Assembly: GCA_036785705.1 (NCBI GenBank)
Contig: JAWUZG010000051.1
Coordinates: forward strand, 18,070,501-18,134,500
Source: Acanthornis magna
Lineage: Eukaryota > Chordata > Aves > Passeriformes > Acanthizidae
Direction: 5' to 3'
DNA: 64,000 nucleotides
Part shown: piece after piece, positions 21,501 to 36,500 of the stretch
Position numbering within the stretch: the stretch's first letter is position 1
How the letters are laid out: every line of letters starts with the position of its first letter
Program-made: the position numbers and the translations under genes
The notes under the pieces: generated by a model
What the model was told of the DNA's origin: nothing
What the model saw: the letters and a program-made list of their open reading frames with translations, nothing else
Database searches by the model: none

Positions 21501-24500
21501 GGGGTCACACCAGCACCCAGACCTCATGAGTGAAGGGGAACCCTGCCAGCAAGAGACTGCTGTGGTGCCAGAAGCCTCTCAGCACAGAGGAGGAAAGGGG
21601 CAATGGAGTGTCTCCTACCGAGCACGAATGGTGACAGAGAACTGCGTCGCGTCGGGCGCGGTGCACTCCGTCTGCACGGACATGGCAAAAGTGGCCTCGC
21701 TCCTCACTGGAGGGACGTGGTACCTCAGGACGGCCTGCCAGGACAGAAAGAAGCTGGATGGCAGAGAATAGAAAGTTTTGTTTTCCTGGAGAGTATCCTT
21801 GTCTAGACTTGGCTGCTGTTTGCTGTCCTGTGTTGGTGTAAGAGAAAACTATGCGGCCGAAGCAGAGGTTCTGCTAGTAGTGCACTGCTCCTGGTAGACC
21901 TTTTGGAGGAGGTTCTGGCTGGGTGGCAGTGATCCAGATTTCACTTGGGGAGTTGTTGTTCCCTTCCTGCTGGATCACAGCTACTCCCACCAGCCTTGAA
22001 GCCCAGATCCTTGCATGTTACTGCAGCAGTATTTTTCATTGTTGGCTAAGCAGCAAGGTAAGATGTCCTCAGGCTTTCAAGGCTTTTCACCAGACAGACT
22101 TTTTTTTCCTGGCTGGGCTTACCTGGAGGAAAAGACACCCATGGCCCTGTACATGCAGGGTATAATCCTGAGAAATGTCTGGGAGCTCCACTGTCTGTAG
22201 CAGGAGGCGATTGCCTTTGTCTACTCGGAAGTTTTGGCTGAACCTCTCGGAAGTGAGAGAAACCTGAAGATCAGGGCTATCCTTGCTGAAGATGTTGGTT
22301 GCATACAGGGCTAGGGCTTCCAGAGCAACAACCGTGTCCTGAGGAAAGAGAAAAACATCAGGAACAGCAGGATTGCTGCTTCCTATGCATGCCCAGTCCT
22401 TAGCCTTTCCCTTCCTCATACTGCCGCTACAGCACAATAAGGGTTGAGCTTTTCCCTTTGGCATTTAGCATGGGATTATCCATAACTCCCAGGACCTGTA
22501 AATCCATACATCCTTTTAAAATTTATTCTTTTTTTCACTGTGGGCTGTTAGAACCCATTGTTCTCAAAAAACCCAGCATCAAATGTGATGATGATCATGG
22601 CTCAAGGGGATTACCTGGGTTGAAGCAAAGCCTCCATATGGGTTTTGCTGCTTGGTGAGCCAAGACACAATTTGGGATGCCTTTCTGATTTCATCTGATG
22701 ACAAACTTGACTTTGTAAGGTGAGCCATGAGGATACTAGATGTCAATTCCACATCAACAGATGGAGCCCGATACCGAGATAGGGAATCTTCTTCCTGTTT
22801 GGACTGCTGACTCCAGAATATATGGTGATCTAGAGGTGGAATGAAAACATTTATGGAGTGTGTAGCTGTATCTAATGACCCTGGAGTTCTACTTAGCCCC
22901 TGTATACAGGTATTATATACATGTACATTGGGCATAATGCAGTTGGACAAGATAGGGGTGCACAGCTCCCTATTCGCTCCCCACACCCTGCTTTTCCCAG
23001 TAAAGCCCTAGGCCTGCAGGCTGGGGAGGAGCTCCACAATATCTGTGAAGCTCCCCTGGTTTGGATGACTGGGAGGCCAGGACTGTGAGATCATCCATAG
23101 AAACAATCTGTCTCACAGTGTGGACATAACGTGGGGCAGCATGGCAAACTGAGGCTTGGACAGCCAAGCCTTGGGCTCCCCACAAAGCTCTGGCAGTACC
23201 CCCTGACTCCAGCCCTCCATTCCCATGGTTGTTCAATCCAGGGATTTCCACGTAATTCTGCCAGTGGCCCTCCCTCCTGCCCCACAGTCTTTGGTACCTG
23301 ATATTATGGCAGCCTTATCCAATCTTTTGAGAATGTTCTGCCTTAGGGCCTTGTCACCTGCCACTGCAAAGGTGTTTGCAGCCAGTGCCAGGCTGTAGAG
23401 GTTGGGACTGCTGCTGTCAGCATTTACCAGGTCCCTTATACATTTCAGAGCTTTCCCCACAACTGGGTCCTAGGGTACAATTGAAAGTACACTTGTTACG
23501 GGCAGGGTGTTTGGGAAGGGAATGCAGAGGAGGGGGGAAACAGGGACAGGACACATGGGGAGATAGCTGGTAACACTCTCTGAGTGCACCAAGGCAGAGG
23601 CTGCACACACAGCCCACCCCAGCTGCCGATACTCACGGAGCGAGGCATCCCCGAGTGTATGAGAGCTGTCACAATCACAGAGCTCAGCCCCAGGCCTTCC
23701 TCCACTGCACCCTGCAGCCACCACAAAACACAGAAGAGGGCTGGTGTGAAAAGTGAGAGGGGAAAAATTTTCCAGTGCCTTCTGCTCCTCTGGCAAAAGC
23801 CAGCACAGGCAACAGTGCTGGCCCTATTCCTTCTCCTAAGGAAGTGACAGGACTGGTATCCACTTTTACAGGTCCTGCTTACCAGAGCACTTCTCTGCCA
23901 GGGTTCCCCAATCTCCTCTGGGTAGCTGATTCCCTCCCATACATGAGATTTTCAGTAACAGATTTCAGAGCCAGGGGAAAGTGGTGTTCCCACAACCCTA
24001 CTGCCAGGTAGCATGTATTAGCTTTTGAGATGGAGCTAGGGCAGGGCACTGGTTCAGTTCCCATGTGCACATCATCAAATGCAAATCTTCATCATTCATA
24101 GCTTTAAAAAGTGCCACTGTGACTGGGCAACTGCGAGTGTCATCCAAAGGTCACCTTGGGCACTTCAGAGCCTTCCTCCTGCAACTGAGTTAATTTGTTC
24201 TTGGCACCCAAACTGGACCAGAAAGTGAAGGAGCTCTGAGGTACCTAATGAACCACCAGGACATGTCATACCATCAGACCATTGTTGAAGAGTTTCCCCA
24301 CACTCTTGAAGCAGCCAGATGCGGTCTGACTTTTAATCAGGGCACTGGCAGCATCCTTTATATTTTGTTCATCTATATGGATGAAGTCCTGGGCTTGGCT
24401 GAAGGTCTTCAGGACGAGGGCAGTAAGCCTAAAGCCAAGGAAGGAAGACAAAAATAGAACTGAACTGTCACTTGATGCCCATCTCCAGCAGAAGACAGGA

Positions 24501-27500
24501 GTCTGTGTCTTCCACTGTGTCATCCCTGTAGAAACACCAGCAGGCCTGAACCTCTGTGCAGATGGAGAACTGGAAGCAATGCACATGAGTTTGATGCTCT
24601 TGAAGCTTGAGGTCAGAGCCATTTGCAGCAAGAGAGAAAAAATTAAATTTTTCAGACCTTCAGAGCTCTGCTAATTCCAACAGGGCGCCTTGCTGCCCTG
24701 GAGGGTTGACATTTAGCGAGCTCACTCAGACACATTCCCAATCCTGTTTGGGCACAAAGCATTCTGAAAAAGCTGTAAACGAGGTGCCTTTGCTGCCAAG
24801 TTTTCAGAATCAGTCTTGTTTGGGGTGTCCAAGCACAAACAATCCAACAGGGGTACTTCAAGTTAGTTCATTGGCACATTTGACAGAGGTGTTCCATAGA
24901 CTAAGATTTTGAGTATATATATCAAAACAGATATATAGGGAAAGCGATGGCATATTGGGGAGTGTGAACCCTGACATGACATAAATGTTATGGAATAAGA
25001 GGTGGCTATTGCTCTGGTTTCAGCTAGGGTGGAGTGAATTTCTTCTCAGTAGCTGTTACAGTGCTGTTTTGGATTTGGAATGAGAATGGTGTTGAGTGAC
25101 TGCCTGTGTGGTGCTCAATTTCCATCTGGGCTTAAACCACGATACCTTCCAAAATGTCTCAGGAGCAATTTCTGTTCAAAACGTCACACCTTCAGACTGC
25201 CTCAGTTTCCCCAGACCAAAGCCCAAGCCAGCTCGAGCCTGACCAGGTCAAACTGTTGTTCCTCAGTTATGTCTGGATATTGCTGCTTACCAAGTGTTTC
25301 CTGGCTCACTTCCTTCCCCAAAGGCACTGTATGAGCCGTCTGCGTGCTTGTACAGGAGTTGGCGCTGATATCCTGTGGGAAGAGGCTGGGGGTAGTGAAG
25401 ATGTTGTGTGCCTGTCATGCTCTCCAGGTGCCAACCTGCCCCACCAATTCTGCTGATCATTACAGAAAGAATTATCTCCGAGGAATTTAGCAGAGGGGTG
25501 CCGTGCACCACTTGTTCCGCTGACACGCAGTAGCCTGATTTACACTGCCGCAATTACCACGGTGCCAGGCAAGCGATGCTGCACAATCCTGCTCAGCACC
25601 AAGCCTCTGCTGAGACTCCTATCACACGGGTACTGTAGAGGACACCCCCACCTTAACAAGCAGAAATCCACTCACCGCTCTCTAGATAGCCAATTGCCTT
25701 CTGTTTGATTTCCGGAGTCAGTTGTCCTGTTTCTTCAAGGTATCGTGTGATAAAGACATTTGGGGCAAAATGAACCATGTTCTGCTCACCACAGCCACTG
25801 GACATCTGGAGAAGCTCATCTATGTTGTCCAGTGCTGTCCCCATAATGTCACCTGCAGGACAGAAGCACAGCTTCAGGAGCCATACATATTCCTGCATGC
25901 AAAACACTTCTGGCATCATTGATTTTCCAAATAACCTGCTTAGACTGATCTCAGCTCACTTCTTCTCACGTGATGTCTATATACTGTAGGAACAGTGATA
26001 GACTGTAGGAACAGTGATATGGTACTTGTCTATCTTTCTCTCGGCTTGGTGAAGTTATACATCCAGTGCCACTTGTATAGGACAGATGGATACTTCTCTG
26101 GAAGACGGTATCACACCTTGCTGTACATACTCCCTCTTATTTCTCTGTTCACTAAAGAAGACACAGTGGCACCAGAAGAGATGTGTCCTGCAGGGAAAAA
26201 TATTACTTCCCAAGACTTCTAAAAACTCACCTAAAAAAGAGATGTGGGCTCTCTCTGACCCAAGGACAATGTTCTCTGGCGTAGTGAAAGAGATGGTCTC
26301 TGAAGATGAAGTTCCTGCAAATGGCAAAATCATCAGAACAACAGGGACAAGGGAGATGGCATAAACAGTGCTGGGATCACCTCATCAGTTGGTGAAATCA
26401 GCATTCGAAAGAGAGGATGACACAGAGATCCAGCCACCCACTGATAAGGGACAGTGATGTGGTTAGACTGTGGCTCGGTGCTGCCAGGAGCTTTTAGTAC
26501 CGGGCAGGGCTGAATGGCTTTGTCTACCCATAAAAGCTCCAAAATCCCTGACTTTCTGCTCCCTATATACCTCCAGATAGTCCTAGAGTTGTTCAGACAT
26601 CGCACTGCTTCTCTCTGATCTCCCTGTTCCATGCACAAGCAGAGCTCCAGGGGCAAGGCAGTATTTGGGATCTCTGCACCTACCTTCAGGGCACAGGATT
26701 GAGGTGTGGGTCTTTTCCTCCAGCTGCCCCTCTGCCTGGTGGGGAAAATGCTGGTCAGCTCAGAAGGCAGAGCAGTAAAATCAGAGAGCAGCTGTGCAGC
26801 ACTCCACCTTCCTGAGAGCAACTTTTCCATCCTTGTGGGCCATGGCAAAGGGCTTCACATAGACAGCAGAGATATCCATACCTTGTACTGGGAAGCAGGT
26901 TTCTAAGCTGCTCCATGGCCTTTGACCCCATTGCCCTGCCAGCAAGCAGTTCTGACATTTCTGTCAGGAATGTCTCCTCCACCCATCCAGTGGAGGAGCT
27001 CATGTTCCAACACAACCTAGCCTTGGAATCACTCCTTGACCAGTCTCCCTGAGGAATGTGCCCACCTCCCCAGCTGACTCTTCCTTCCCAGAGACACCTA
27101 CCAGACTGTCTTGAGCCTGACCCAGTCCCAACCTCACCAGAACCCTGCAGTGCAGCCTGACCTTCACCAGCAGGTGTTTAACCACGGTGTCCTTCCCTCC
27201 AGACTCCGGCACAACAGCTGTATGCTCTGTGCAAACATCTTCCTGCTCCATCACCTCAGCAGTGACAGTGAAATTCACCTTCCCTAAAAAACAAAACATC
27301 AAGAGGCCGGTTGGCACATCGTTTGCTCAGCCTAAGGCTGTTCACTCGTGCTTTGCACAGTAGGCCAGTCTCCCTTCCAGCCCAGCTCCAGTTTCCTAAA
27401 GCAGCTCTGCCAGTGCCTCCCACTCCTGCCCCTACTCCGACCCCTTACCTAATTTTGTAGCCTTCACATCCCAGGAAAACGTTTTTGCTGACTCAGGACA

Positions 27501-30500
27501 CAGACAAAGAGTGAACCTGACATTTGCATGCACAAATTCAAAATCTCTGGAGTCCATTAGGCTAAGCTGGAGCTAGAGGTAAAACAAAAGGGAGTTCAGG
27601 TTACAGAGCTGGCACTGTGCTTTTCCATTCAGGTCCTTGATTCAAATAACAATCAGTCCCAGAAGCCAGGGGTGAGTGTGATGATGGCCTGTTGCAGTGT
27701 CTGTGGGACACCAGCAGTGTCCCATGGACATGCAGTCATGTAGGGTTGGGCTTCTGGGGAGGGATAAACTCTTCAGTGATGGCTGTGTGTGGAATTAAGT
27801 TGAACAACTTCTTTGGTGTCTTTTGCCCAATGCCTGAGGATGCAGCCCCCTTGTTTGGGTCTCTATTAGCAAAGTAGTTACCACACATTCCCCTGCTCAA
27901 AAACCATCCTGGAGGGAGCCACTCACCGCCATGCACTGCTTCAGGTAGCTGAAGACTTTGACTTTCAGAGGAAATGACTCTCCACGGAAAACAGAATAGG
28001 GCAAAGTGGGTTCCACAAAGAAAGGCTTGAAGCTCCGCAGTCTGGTGGTCTCTGAGATTCCCAGCCCATGGCTCTCTGAGGTGCAGAAGGTCATGGCTCT
28101 CCAGTCTGTGATGCTGTCAGGTACTGTGACAGCCAGCTCTGCAGCCCCTGAATCACTGAGGAGAAAACAGAGTGGAAAAGGTTGTTCCCACCCCAGAAAT
28201 ATTTCTCTTGGGAAGACAAATGCAGAAATTCAGACTGTGAAAGGCAAGTGCATGTGAAGGTGTGGGGATTCCTGGCAAGTAGGACAGAGGTATGGGAAGG
28301 GAAGCAAAGAGGTGGGCAAGGAATGACTGAGAGGAAAATGCAGCCCAAAATTTGCTTCTGAGCTATTTTTCACCTGAAATTCTTTTGTGGGGGCACACAG
28401 AGCTCTGTGTTATACACCCAGCCTATACCATGGAGTATCATGTGACACTTCCACAACTTCCTGTTAGGAAGGTGTGGAGACAATGGAACATTCCTCTTCC
28501 GAGGTGTATATTGATAGGATAAAAGGTAACACACAGAAGGAACATGGGAGATTCTGACCTGATATAAGAAAATACCATGAGGATGGTCAAACACTGAAAG
28601 AGTTTGAGGAATTTCCACCCTTGGAGATACAGAGTACTTGACTTCAACTTGATCTAATTGGACCTGCCTTGTAGAGAATGTCGAGCTACAGACCTGTGGA
28701 GGCCCCTTACATCCTGTAAGAGTGTGATGTTGAACTCCTAGAAGCATTTGGAAAATCTCAAGCAGAGACACGAGCTGAGCCAAAAATCCATTGTCCTTAT
28801 TCACTTCTTCATACCTCTGTTTTATCTTTTCTGCATAGAAGGCAATAACGCCCTGGCTCTGCTTGTGCCCATTCCCTCTACTGTGGCCGGTAGAAAGTCT
28901 GTATCCCTGTGGAGCCACAGCCCATAATTATTCACCTGATGGGAACCAGAGTCCAGATGAATGTCTCTGGGAACCAGGTACGTGCTGGCGCTGACTCGCT
29001 GCCCAGCTCAGTGTGCTCTGCCTCAGCAGCTTCAGCATCTGGCTCTGGGTACAGGCTCTCCAAGTCTGCCAGCTCGTCATAAGCTATTGGGAATACAAAC
29101 ATTCATTCACAGGCAGAGCAACTGCGAAACCAGGATAGAGTTCAGCCAGGAAAAGCTCAGTTCTCCATTCCTCCCCAAACCACCTTATCCTCTCCAACGT
29201 ACCCTCAACCTACTTCACTATTGTCTTCCACGAGACAACGCAGGAGACCAGGTGGATTCCAGTATGTGTGTGCTCCCCCATGAGACATTTTACGTGCTCA
29301 CAGTTTTGCTCTCATTCCCTGCAGAAAAGCCTAGATACCAATGATGCCAATCTCGGCTCATTCTCTGGTTTCCAGAAAGACCTTTCCTAGTCTTACAAAC
29401 AGATTTTCTTTTCTGAGACAGATGGCTCATTTCTTCCCTTGACCATATTATCTTCCTGCTCATCAGTGGAAGCTTCCAAGTAGGTTCTTCCCCTGCAGCC
29501 ACCCCTCTGCCCCTCCAGTGCACCGGACACACACACGCCAGGACCTTTCCCCTCTCCCTGTGGAGAAGATCTCCTGTGCAACCTCCCACTCATCTCTGTA
29601 AGCCATCCCCAGCTCCTAAGCTGCCCATGTGCAGCCTATATGTTACCCGTGATCTCCAAAGAAACAGGAAAAATCGAGATGTACACATGTAGTCGTAGTC
29701 AAAAGTGGTCTGGGTGCGGCACTCAATTGGAGACTTGATTTCAAGGCTGGTTAAGAATGTTAGACCTGCATTCTGGGGGGAAGAAGGGGAAGAAAAGAAG
29801 GTATATTTTGTGGAGGGAGTGGTGTGTCTGTCTCTTCTCCTGCCTCCCAGCAAATCAGCCACCTGTGCTGCTGCACCTCGGCACAGCCTGCAAATTCGTA
29901 TAGGGAGAGAATGCAGAACTGTCCTACTCCCAAAGCCCAGTCCTCATGCCAAAGGATTCTAGGGGTGACCACACACAAGTGCATGCCTGCACACAAAGTC
30001 ATTATTTCGGCACCACATTTTGCTGCCCACCCTAACCCAGATTTTTCTCATCCTTCACTGCCATTCCTTTCGACTATTCTTTCCCTCCTTTCCCTGCATT
30101 CCCCTTTTCTCTCAGGTGCTTTGCTTTTCCAGCCTCCAATTTCCTCTGACACAGGCTGACACTCCACTCTGCTTTCAATCCCTAGAGTCTAATGGTCTCA
30201 GCCTTGATGCTAATGGCAAGCAGGGTTCTAGGAATCTGCCTGATCAATGGGAATTTATCATGCTGGGAGCAAAAGTGTCATTGATCTCTTAGTTCAGAAC
30301 CTTGGCAAACACAGAATGTGAAGTCCCCAGCATTTACAGGAAACACAGTCTGTGAATCTACCCAGTGCTGACCTGGGATACAAAAGGGCTCAGCTCTGAT
30401 ATTTCAGGGCTTCTGGAAATTAGATTTACCTTCACAAGTTCATAAACATCTGGCTGGGACACTCCATAAGAGTATTTGTTGTACATAAATGGTGACATTG

Positions 30501-33500
30501 TTCCTGATGAAAGGGTGGTCTGAGAGGCATCGGTGATTCCTGGGCTCTTGGGGATAGTGCAGTAGTCACTGTAGACATCTGTAAGGGTGCTGAGCTGCTC
30601 CTGAGCATAGCTGAACATATTATACACCTGGAGACAGAGAATGAAAACAGTACAGGTCAGTGGAAGAGGAGGGAAGATTTTCACTTCCATCCAGAGATTT
30701 CCTGTGACCTCAGAGGCCCAGCTCGGATCCTGCCTGTCACAAAATCCCAGCCCCAAGAGGTTTTGAGTTTCATGGAGAGCATCCACAAATTTTAGATGTA
30801 TAGCACCAGAGAAGAACATGAGCCCTGCTGGGATGTGGCTGCATAGCTGTGGCCACTTCTAATTCAGTAATTGTACTGTGAACTCAATGAACACTAAGGA
30901 CACGTTCCCTGCATGAGTCATTGGACAGCTTGCTGTCTGACTGAAGCCATATCCTGGATCTACCAATACAGTGTCAAGAAACAATTCAGGTATCCTTAGA
31001 CCAAGGTCTAGAGGAGAAATGGGACCCTTCCACAGCCAACATACCACTTAAGAGTCCACTCTGTGAATGGAAGGACTGTCTGGTTCACTTGAGCTAGAAC
31101 AAAGACATAGACCCTATCTCATGTTTGGCATCTTTTTAACATGTCTTTTTTCAGAGCGCTGACATGAACTGGTTCAGGAGATGGATGTGTCTTGCCTTCT
31201 GCTTGCCACTGTGGTAAAGCACTGTAAGTTTAACAAGGATGTGACTTCGGGCTGTAGCTGGGGATGACAGTGGGTTATTCTATTAGATCCCTCTGTAGAC
31301 TCTGGAAATTTTGGCTTGGTGTTTGATATCGGCCTTCATTTTTTCTCATTAAGCCATGCCCGTTCCCCATTCAAGTCCTTGGTATATGCATCGTGCCTTA
31401 TTAACCAGCAAGGCTCAGAACTGAAGCGACTCACACTATCCCTGGACAGCTCAGCCTCTGGCCTCAGGAGAAGGACACCTTGGTCTACTGCACGGATGCT
31501 GCATAGGGAGCCTGGTGCAGCCTGCAAATGGAGATGGACAGTCGATCCTGGGAGAGCCACTGCATCCGAGAAGCCAAGCTTCACCTGAAACAGCAGAAGA
31601 AAGAGGGACTGCAGACACTGACACATGAAGGAAAGGGGAAACTGTGGTTACTGGATTCTGCTGGATATCGATTGTCAATTCGCAGATAATTAGCTACCCT
31701 CCAGCCTGCCTGCCCCTTTATGTTTTGTGCACTGCTTACATGGTTCCTGAAGCAGCTGGAGACTTTCAGACGGAAGGTGTCAGCTGCCACTTGTCCCTCA
31801 GGGAAGGCAATATAAACAAAGAGAGTAGCCAGGGGTGAAACGAGGTCAATGGGCAGAGAGATGTTGAAAGTACCACTGTACTGACCTGAAGGAAGAAGGA
31901 AAAATTGAAAAAGTATAGGAAGATGCAAGGAAGTCTGCAATCCAAGGATTGCAGCAGCAATGTGCTCTTCCTCTGTAATACTTCTCTATCAATTTCTTGG
32001 ATTAAAACTAATCTGCTTTACTTCTGGGGAGGCACAGCTAGACCAGGATGGAGTTTTTTATGGCAGTGACCTTATATCATGACACACCTTGGCATCAGTG
32101 AGCACTTGGAAGAGAAATGACTTTCCATTTGAGCTCAGAAAAAAAGATTCCATAAGTTACCTTGGAGGTCTTTGATAATTTCCTGCTTGGCAGATTAACT
32201 CTGACAATTTCATCATTTGATCAGGGGAGAAAAAAAAAAAAAAAAAAGGGAAATTAAGAGACAGAAAAAAGAGAACAAAGATAGCATATTTTGTCTAGGA
32301 TTTTTTATGCCCTATCTGTGGTTTCCTGTTGGTCTCAAGATCTCTTTTCTTCATTCAGGCTGGAAAGACCTTGTTGGGTCCTCAGTCTGTTCCTGGTAGT
32401 TAGATGCTCCTACCTGATGGTGGATCAAGAAGCACTGTTGTTTGGCCATGATGCACAAGGGACCCTCTGGCCATAACCTAGAGGATGATGAGCAGAACAA
32501 AGGGTTGAGAGTGCCTCTGCTCATCATTCCTGGGCCAGCAAAGGGCCCTGTGCTGACCTCATTGGTGCTGCCCCACGCTCACCAGGTGGTAGAAGTGAGC
32601 TCTGGCAGCCCCGTGGCCCAGCTCTGTGGCAAGGATGCGGTAGTGCACGGCGAGCTGCTGCACATCCCCACAGGCTGGCACTGCCGGCACGGGCTGGATC
32701 CTCACGGAGCTGCGGCTGGAGGAGAAGAAGCCTCTCAGCGGGAGCGATGCAGTGCCGTAAGACACCTTCACATTTTGACTGCTTAAATCCTCTGGCTGGG
32801 ACTTTGCCTGTGGCACAGGAAAAAATTGTCTGAGGATTTCTTGCAGGTCTCCTTACACCAAAACCAAGACTGACTGAACAGTGGGCTCTGAACTACCCCA
32901 GGGTAAGGTGTCTACTTCCACCTACATCAAGTTCAATCAGTCTCCTTCTGTGGAGTTTGGCATTGCCTGGTCTACCACACTACGGGATAGCTAGTGCCTA
33001 AACAGGAGCAGGGAGCTGTATACTACCAGGGCTTTGGCTGAATTCTGAACTTCTGCAATGCTGCTGCTACCCTGGGAACAAGCCAGATCATTTGACTATG
33101 TAGAGTGGTTACTAGCCCCGGGATCAAACCACTGACCCTTTGCTTCCATCTGGTATATGTGGATAAAGTATTAGCACGGATCTGCCCTGATAATGTATTT
33201 CACTGATCAATGCTGTTTTGTATCTCTTTCAGGACTTTCCCTGATCCATAGTGTAAGGTGGCAGGGCACAACTGAAGATCCTTACTCAACTATGACCTAT
33301 GACCACTCTTTACCTAAAGTATAAAATTAACATCTTTTGGACTTACAGCAAGGTCAAAATCCATCAACCAGGATACCTATGGTAACACCAGAGACAGGGC
33401 TTGCCTCAAAATGCTTTGACCCCAAAGTCAGGGGTATTAGAAACAGGACAGGTATTAGAAACCTAGCAGTACAACCAGACAAGAGAGTCTTCCTTTTTCA

Positions 33501-36500
33501 TGGGAAAGCAGAGGTAAGTTTTATCTGTCAACTCCCTGTCATTGACATTCTTATTTCTCTCCTTACATTTTAGTTACCTGCTTAGTTCCAGACTGGTTTG
33601 CAGCAACTTGGTCCTAACCTGTAGTATAACTTTACTGCTGTTGTCCCATGCTGATGTCTCTAGGATGAAAGAGGCCATCCCAGTGTCATCTGTAAGGTAG
33701 GTCTTGGTCTGCTTCCTGCTCCCATAGGACACTGTAAGAATCACCTTCTTGCTCTTCAGGTGTGTCCCATTGGCACTTTTGAGTTCCAGCTGTAAGGATG
33801 CAGAAAACAGAGAACTGGAGGCCTCACGACTGAAAATCCACCCCCCTGTAGAAGTCCCAGTTCCCGTCTCTGCAAAGGGATTCTCAGTGTGAATTTTAAC
33901 TTCTCCAACCCTTCCCCATTTATGCAGCAGCTATCTCATCTGGCAAAGCCACATATCCTGCAGTCACACCTTTGGACAACCTCTCGGTAGATATGTCAAA
34001 GGAGGGACCAGGACAGAGGATTGTGCTGTCAGCTTAGAGAAGCTCAGAACAAGGGGACCCATGGGCACTTCTGTGCCTGCCACCTGCTCAGGCCCAGCTG
34101 CTGGGCTTTCCGTGTTTCTTCACTTTTCACTCACATTTCCATAGTAGGGAGCTCCTTGTTGATAGTAGTAGCTTGTCCCCCAGAACTGGAGAGTTGTGAT
34201 GTCAAAAGTGACCTTGCAGTTTTCAGTGGTGTTGACCTCCACACCTGGGAAAGACAGGAAGCACATGCAGGTGAATATCATGTGTCTGAGCAGGCATCAG
34301 GACTGGATGAATTCAGTTAAGGGGTGGGCTATCACTCACAGGAGATTGTAGTTTCTCCATGCAACATCAGGGGTCATTTAACACACACACACTCAGCTAT
34401 AGTGCCTCCTACATTCTAATGTGCCAGAATGACAACAGTCTATCAGGAGGTCTCTGCCAGACAACTCTCAAATACTCTTTCCCACTTTAAGATGGTCCTA
34501 CTCATAATTGTTCCCTTCTCCTTCCCCTCTCACAGCAGTCACTAGAAGACAGCATTTTCCCTTGCCTTCCCCAGGACAGTTTGCAGTCTGCTGTCTTGCC
34601 ATGTGTGCCCACCTGAAATCACTGCTGTTGTTTGCTAAGTGAATGTGTGTCACTGTTTCTGGCAAGGGGCTGCAAAATATTTTCTTGTAAGGAAGGCTTT
34701 GCAAAATTTTGTGAGAGGGAACCTCATAGGAAGCCTTATCTCCCTATCTGGGATGTGGAGATAAATCTAATGAGGAGCTAATAACAGTACACAGTCAGAG
34801 CCTTGGTTATCACTAGTTGCTCTGAGTAACTCCTCATTCCAATGGACTGTCCTAAAATATGGTTTAAGAACAAGAAAACCTGGGCCTGGGCCTGGCCCAC
34901 CTCTGTACATATTTTTATTGTGTTGAGGAGACAAGAAAAAGCAGCTCTTGCCCATCTCTGTCAAAACATAGTGACTGCCAGAGCTGGACTGTCCTCAGCA
35001 GCTTTCAGAGGACCAAGCACACTGATAAAGCCCATCCTGCAACTGGGAGAAGTCACATGTCCTGAGTCAGATCTGGGTTTTATGATACATAAAAGCATTT
35101 ATGTTGTCACGGTGCTCCCAGGGAAGACACAGCCCTCCAAACATTTGACCTCATGGGAGCCTGTGCTGAAAGCTCTGGTGGTTTGATGGGAAGACACAAG
35201 GATCCATAAGGGATCTTATAGATAAAGACCCAAAGACAGGTACATATTATGAGTGTAAAGTAAAAGATTTTCCACAAAGCATAGAATCAGGTGTTTTCCT
35301 ACCCGTTCCACTTTCTTTCAGAAAAGCTGCAGCCTCCAGGTTGAAATCATAATTATCACCATGCTTCCGGTGGAAAATCTTGGTATTCACTTCAGTGGAA
35401 AAGCAGCCATCCTCATTTGTCTGGGAATATGAAATTGTGTTTGTTAACCAATCATGAAGGCAAAAGAGTATTCTGTCTCTTTGCCCTTGCTCCTCCCCTT
35501 TGCAAGAGGAGTGGGTGCCTCACATGCTCACCTCACCAGTGTAATCCTTACAAATACTGCGCTTGGCTTTGGAAGACTTCCGATTATAGCGGACATGTTT
35601 ACGGCACACCACAGCCTTCACACTTCCCTGCACTGCTTTCCCGTAGGTGTACCTGGCAAAGAGAGCACAGAAGACCTACAGAAACACTGGCTCAAGAGAG
35701 AGTAATATCAGCTTTAGCGTGTGGTTGCAGCTGTACAGCCCAGCAGCCTGCAGTGTGTTCAGGGTTCATCAGCGCAGCAGAGGAGGCCAAGAAGTACAAA
35801 TGACCTCACCAGATTGAGACAGAAGGCAGTGGTGGGCGAGTTCTCTCCAAGTCAACACTATTCCCACCAAGCAGGACTGGGGGACAGTGTGTTGGTCACA
35901 AGCTGAGCCATTATTCCTATAACACTGGCTCTAATAAATACAGCGGAGGTGCTGTATTGTAGGGTGCATGCACTGCCACACTTTCAGACTCACAGAGTAA
36001 GCAGGGAGGGAGAATATGGAGAAAGGTGGGAGTCCATGAGAATTACTTGGCGAAGGATGCCGGGGTACCAACTCTTGGGGTCAGGGTAGGGTTGGCAGAA
36101 ACCATTTTGAACTCAGTGATTGGTGGCTATGCATTTTCCAAACCAGTAAGAATGCACCTTCTGCCATGATAAGTCAGCTTACATGCCACAGACGTGGAGA
36201 CGGAAGCTTTCCTCTAGGATGGTGACCACCTGAGGCATCTGGATGGAGACACTGAACTTGGGCAGCACTGTGTGAAAGCAACAGAAATATAATTCAGTGA
36301 GAATAGAAAGAGTTCATTTGTTCCAATCCTTTCTAAGTGGTTGCTTACAGAAAATAAATCTCTCATTCCCTGACTACCAGCAGAGGGCCTGGTAGGAATG
36401 CACCAGCAGCCCAGCCAGGAGAACGGGATGGGAGTAGGCAGCGTTAATCTCCTCCCCAGAGCACGGGTGTGGGGCACTGTCTCAGTCCATCCTCAGGACA

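Larger units (their letters stand above)
28936..29772 (-). other. Bait region of gene B (E17-E18), strongly acidic
   Basis: Between IKSPIEC and WFPETFIW lie about 13 Asp/Glu, four Tyr (three of them in DYDYMSY), many Ala and only one or two Arg. It has almost no trypsin-like sites; Glu, Leu, Tyr and Ala sites dominate. Confidence 0.82.

Noticed and set aside
24901..25060. AT-rich stretch with short TATA-like repeats
   Set aside because: It lies in gene B intron 25, far from any start; no promoter context.
26333..26848. 171-codon minus-strand open frame
   Set aside because: It spans gene B exon 22 in another frame with flanking intron; the 52-nt exon at 26684-26735 explains the coding signal.
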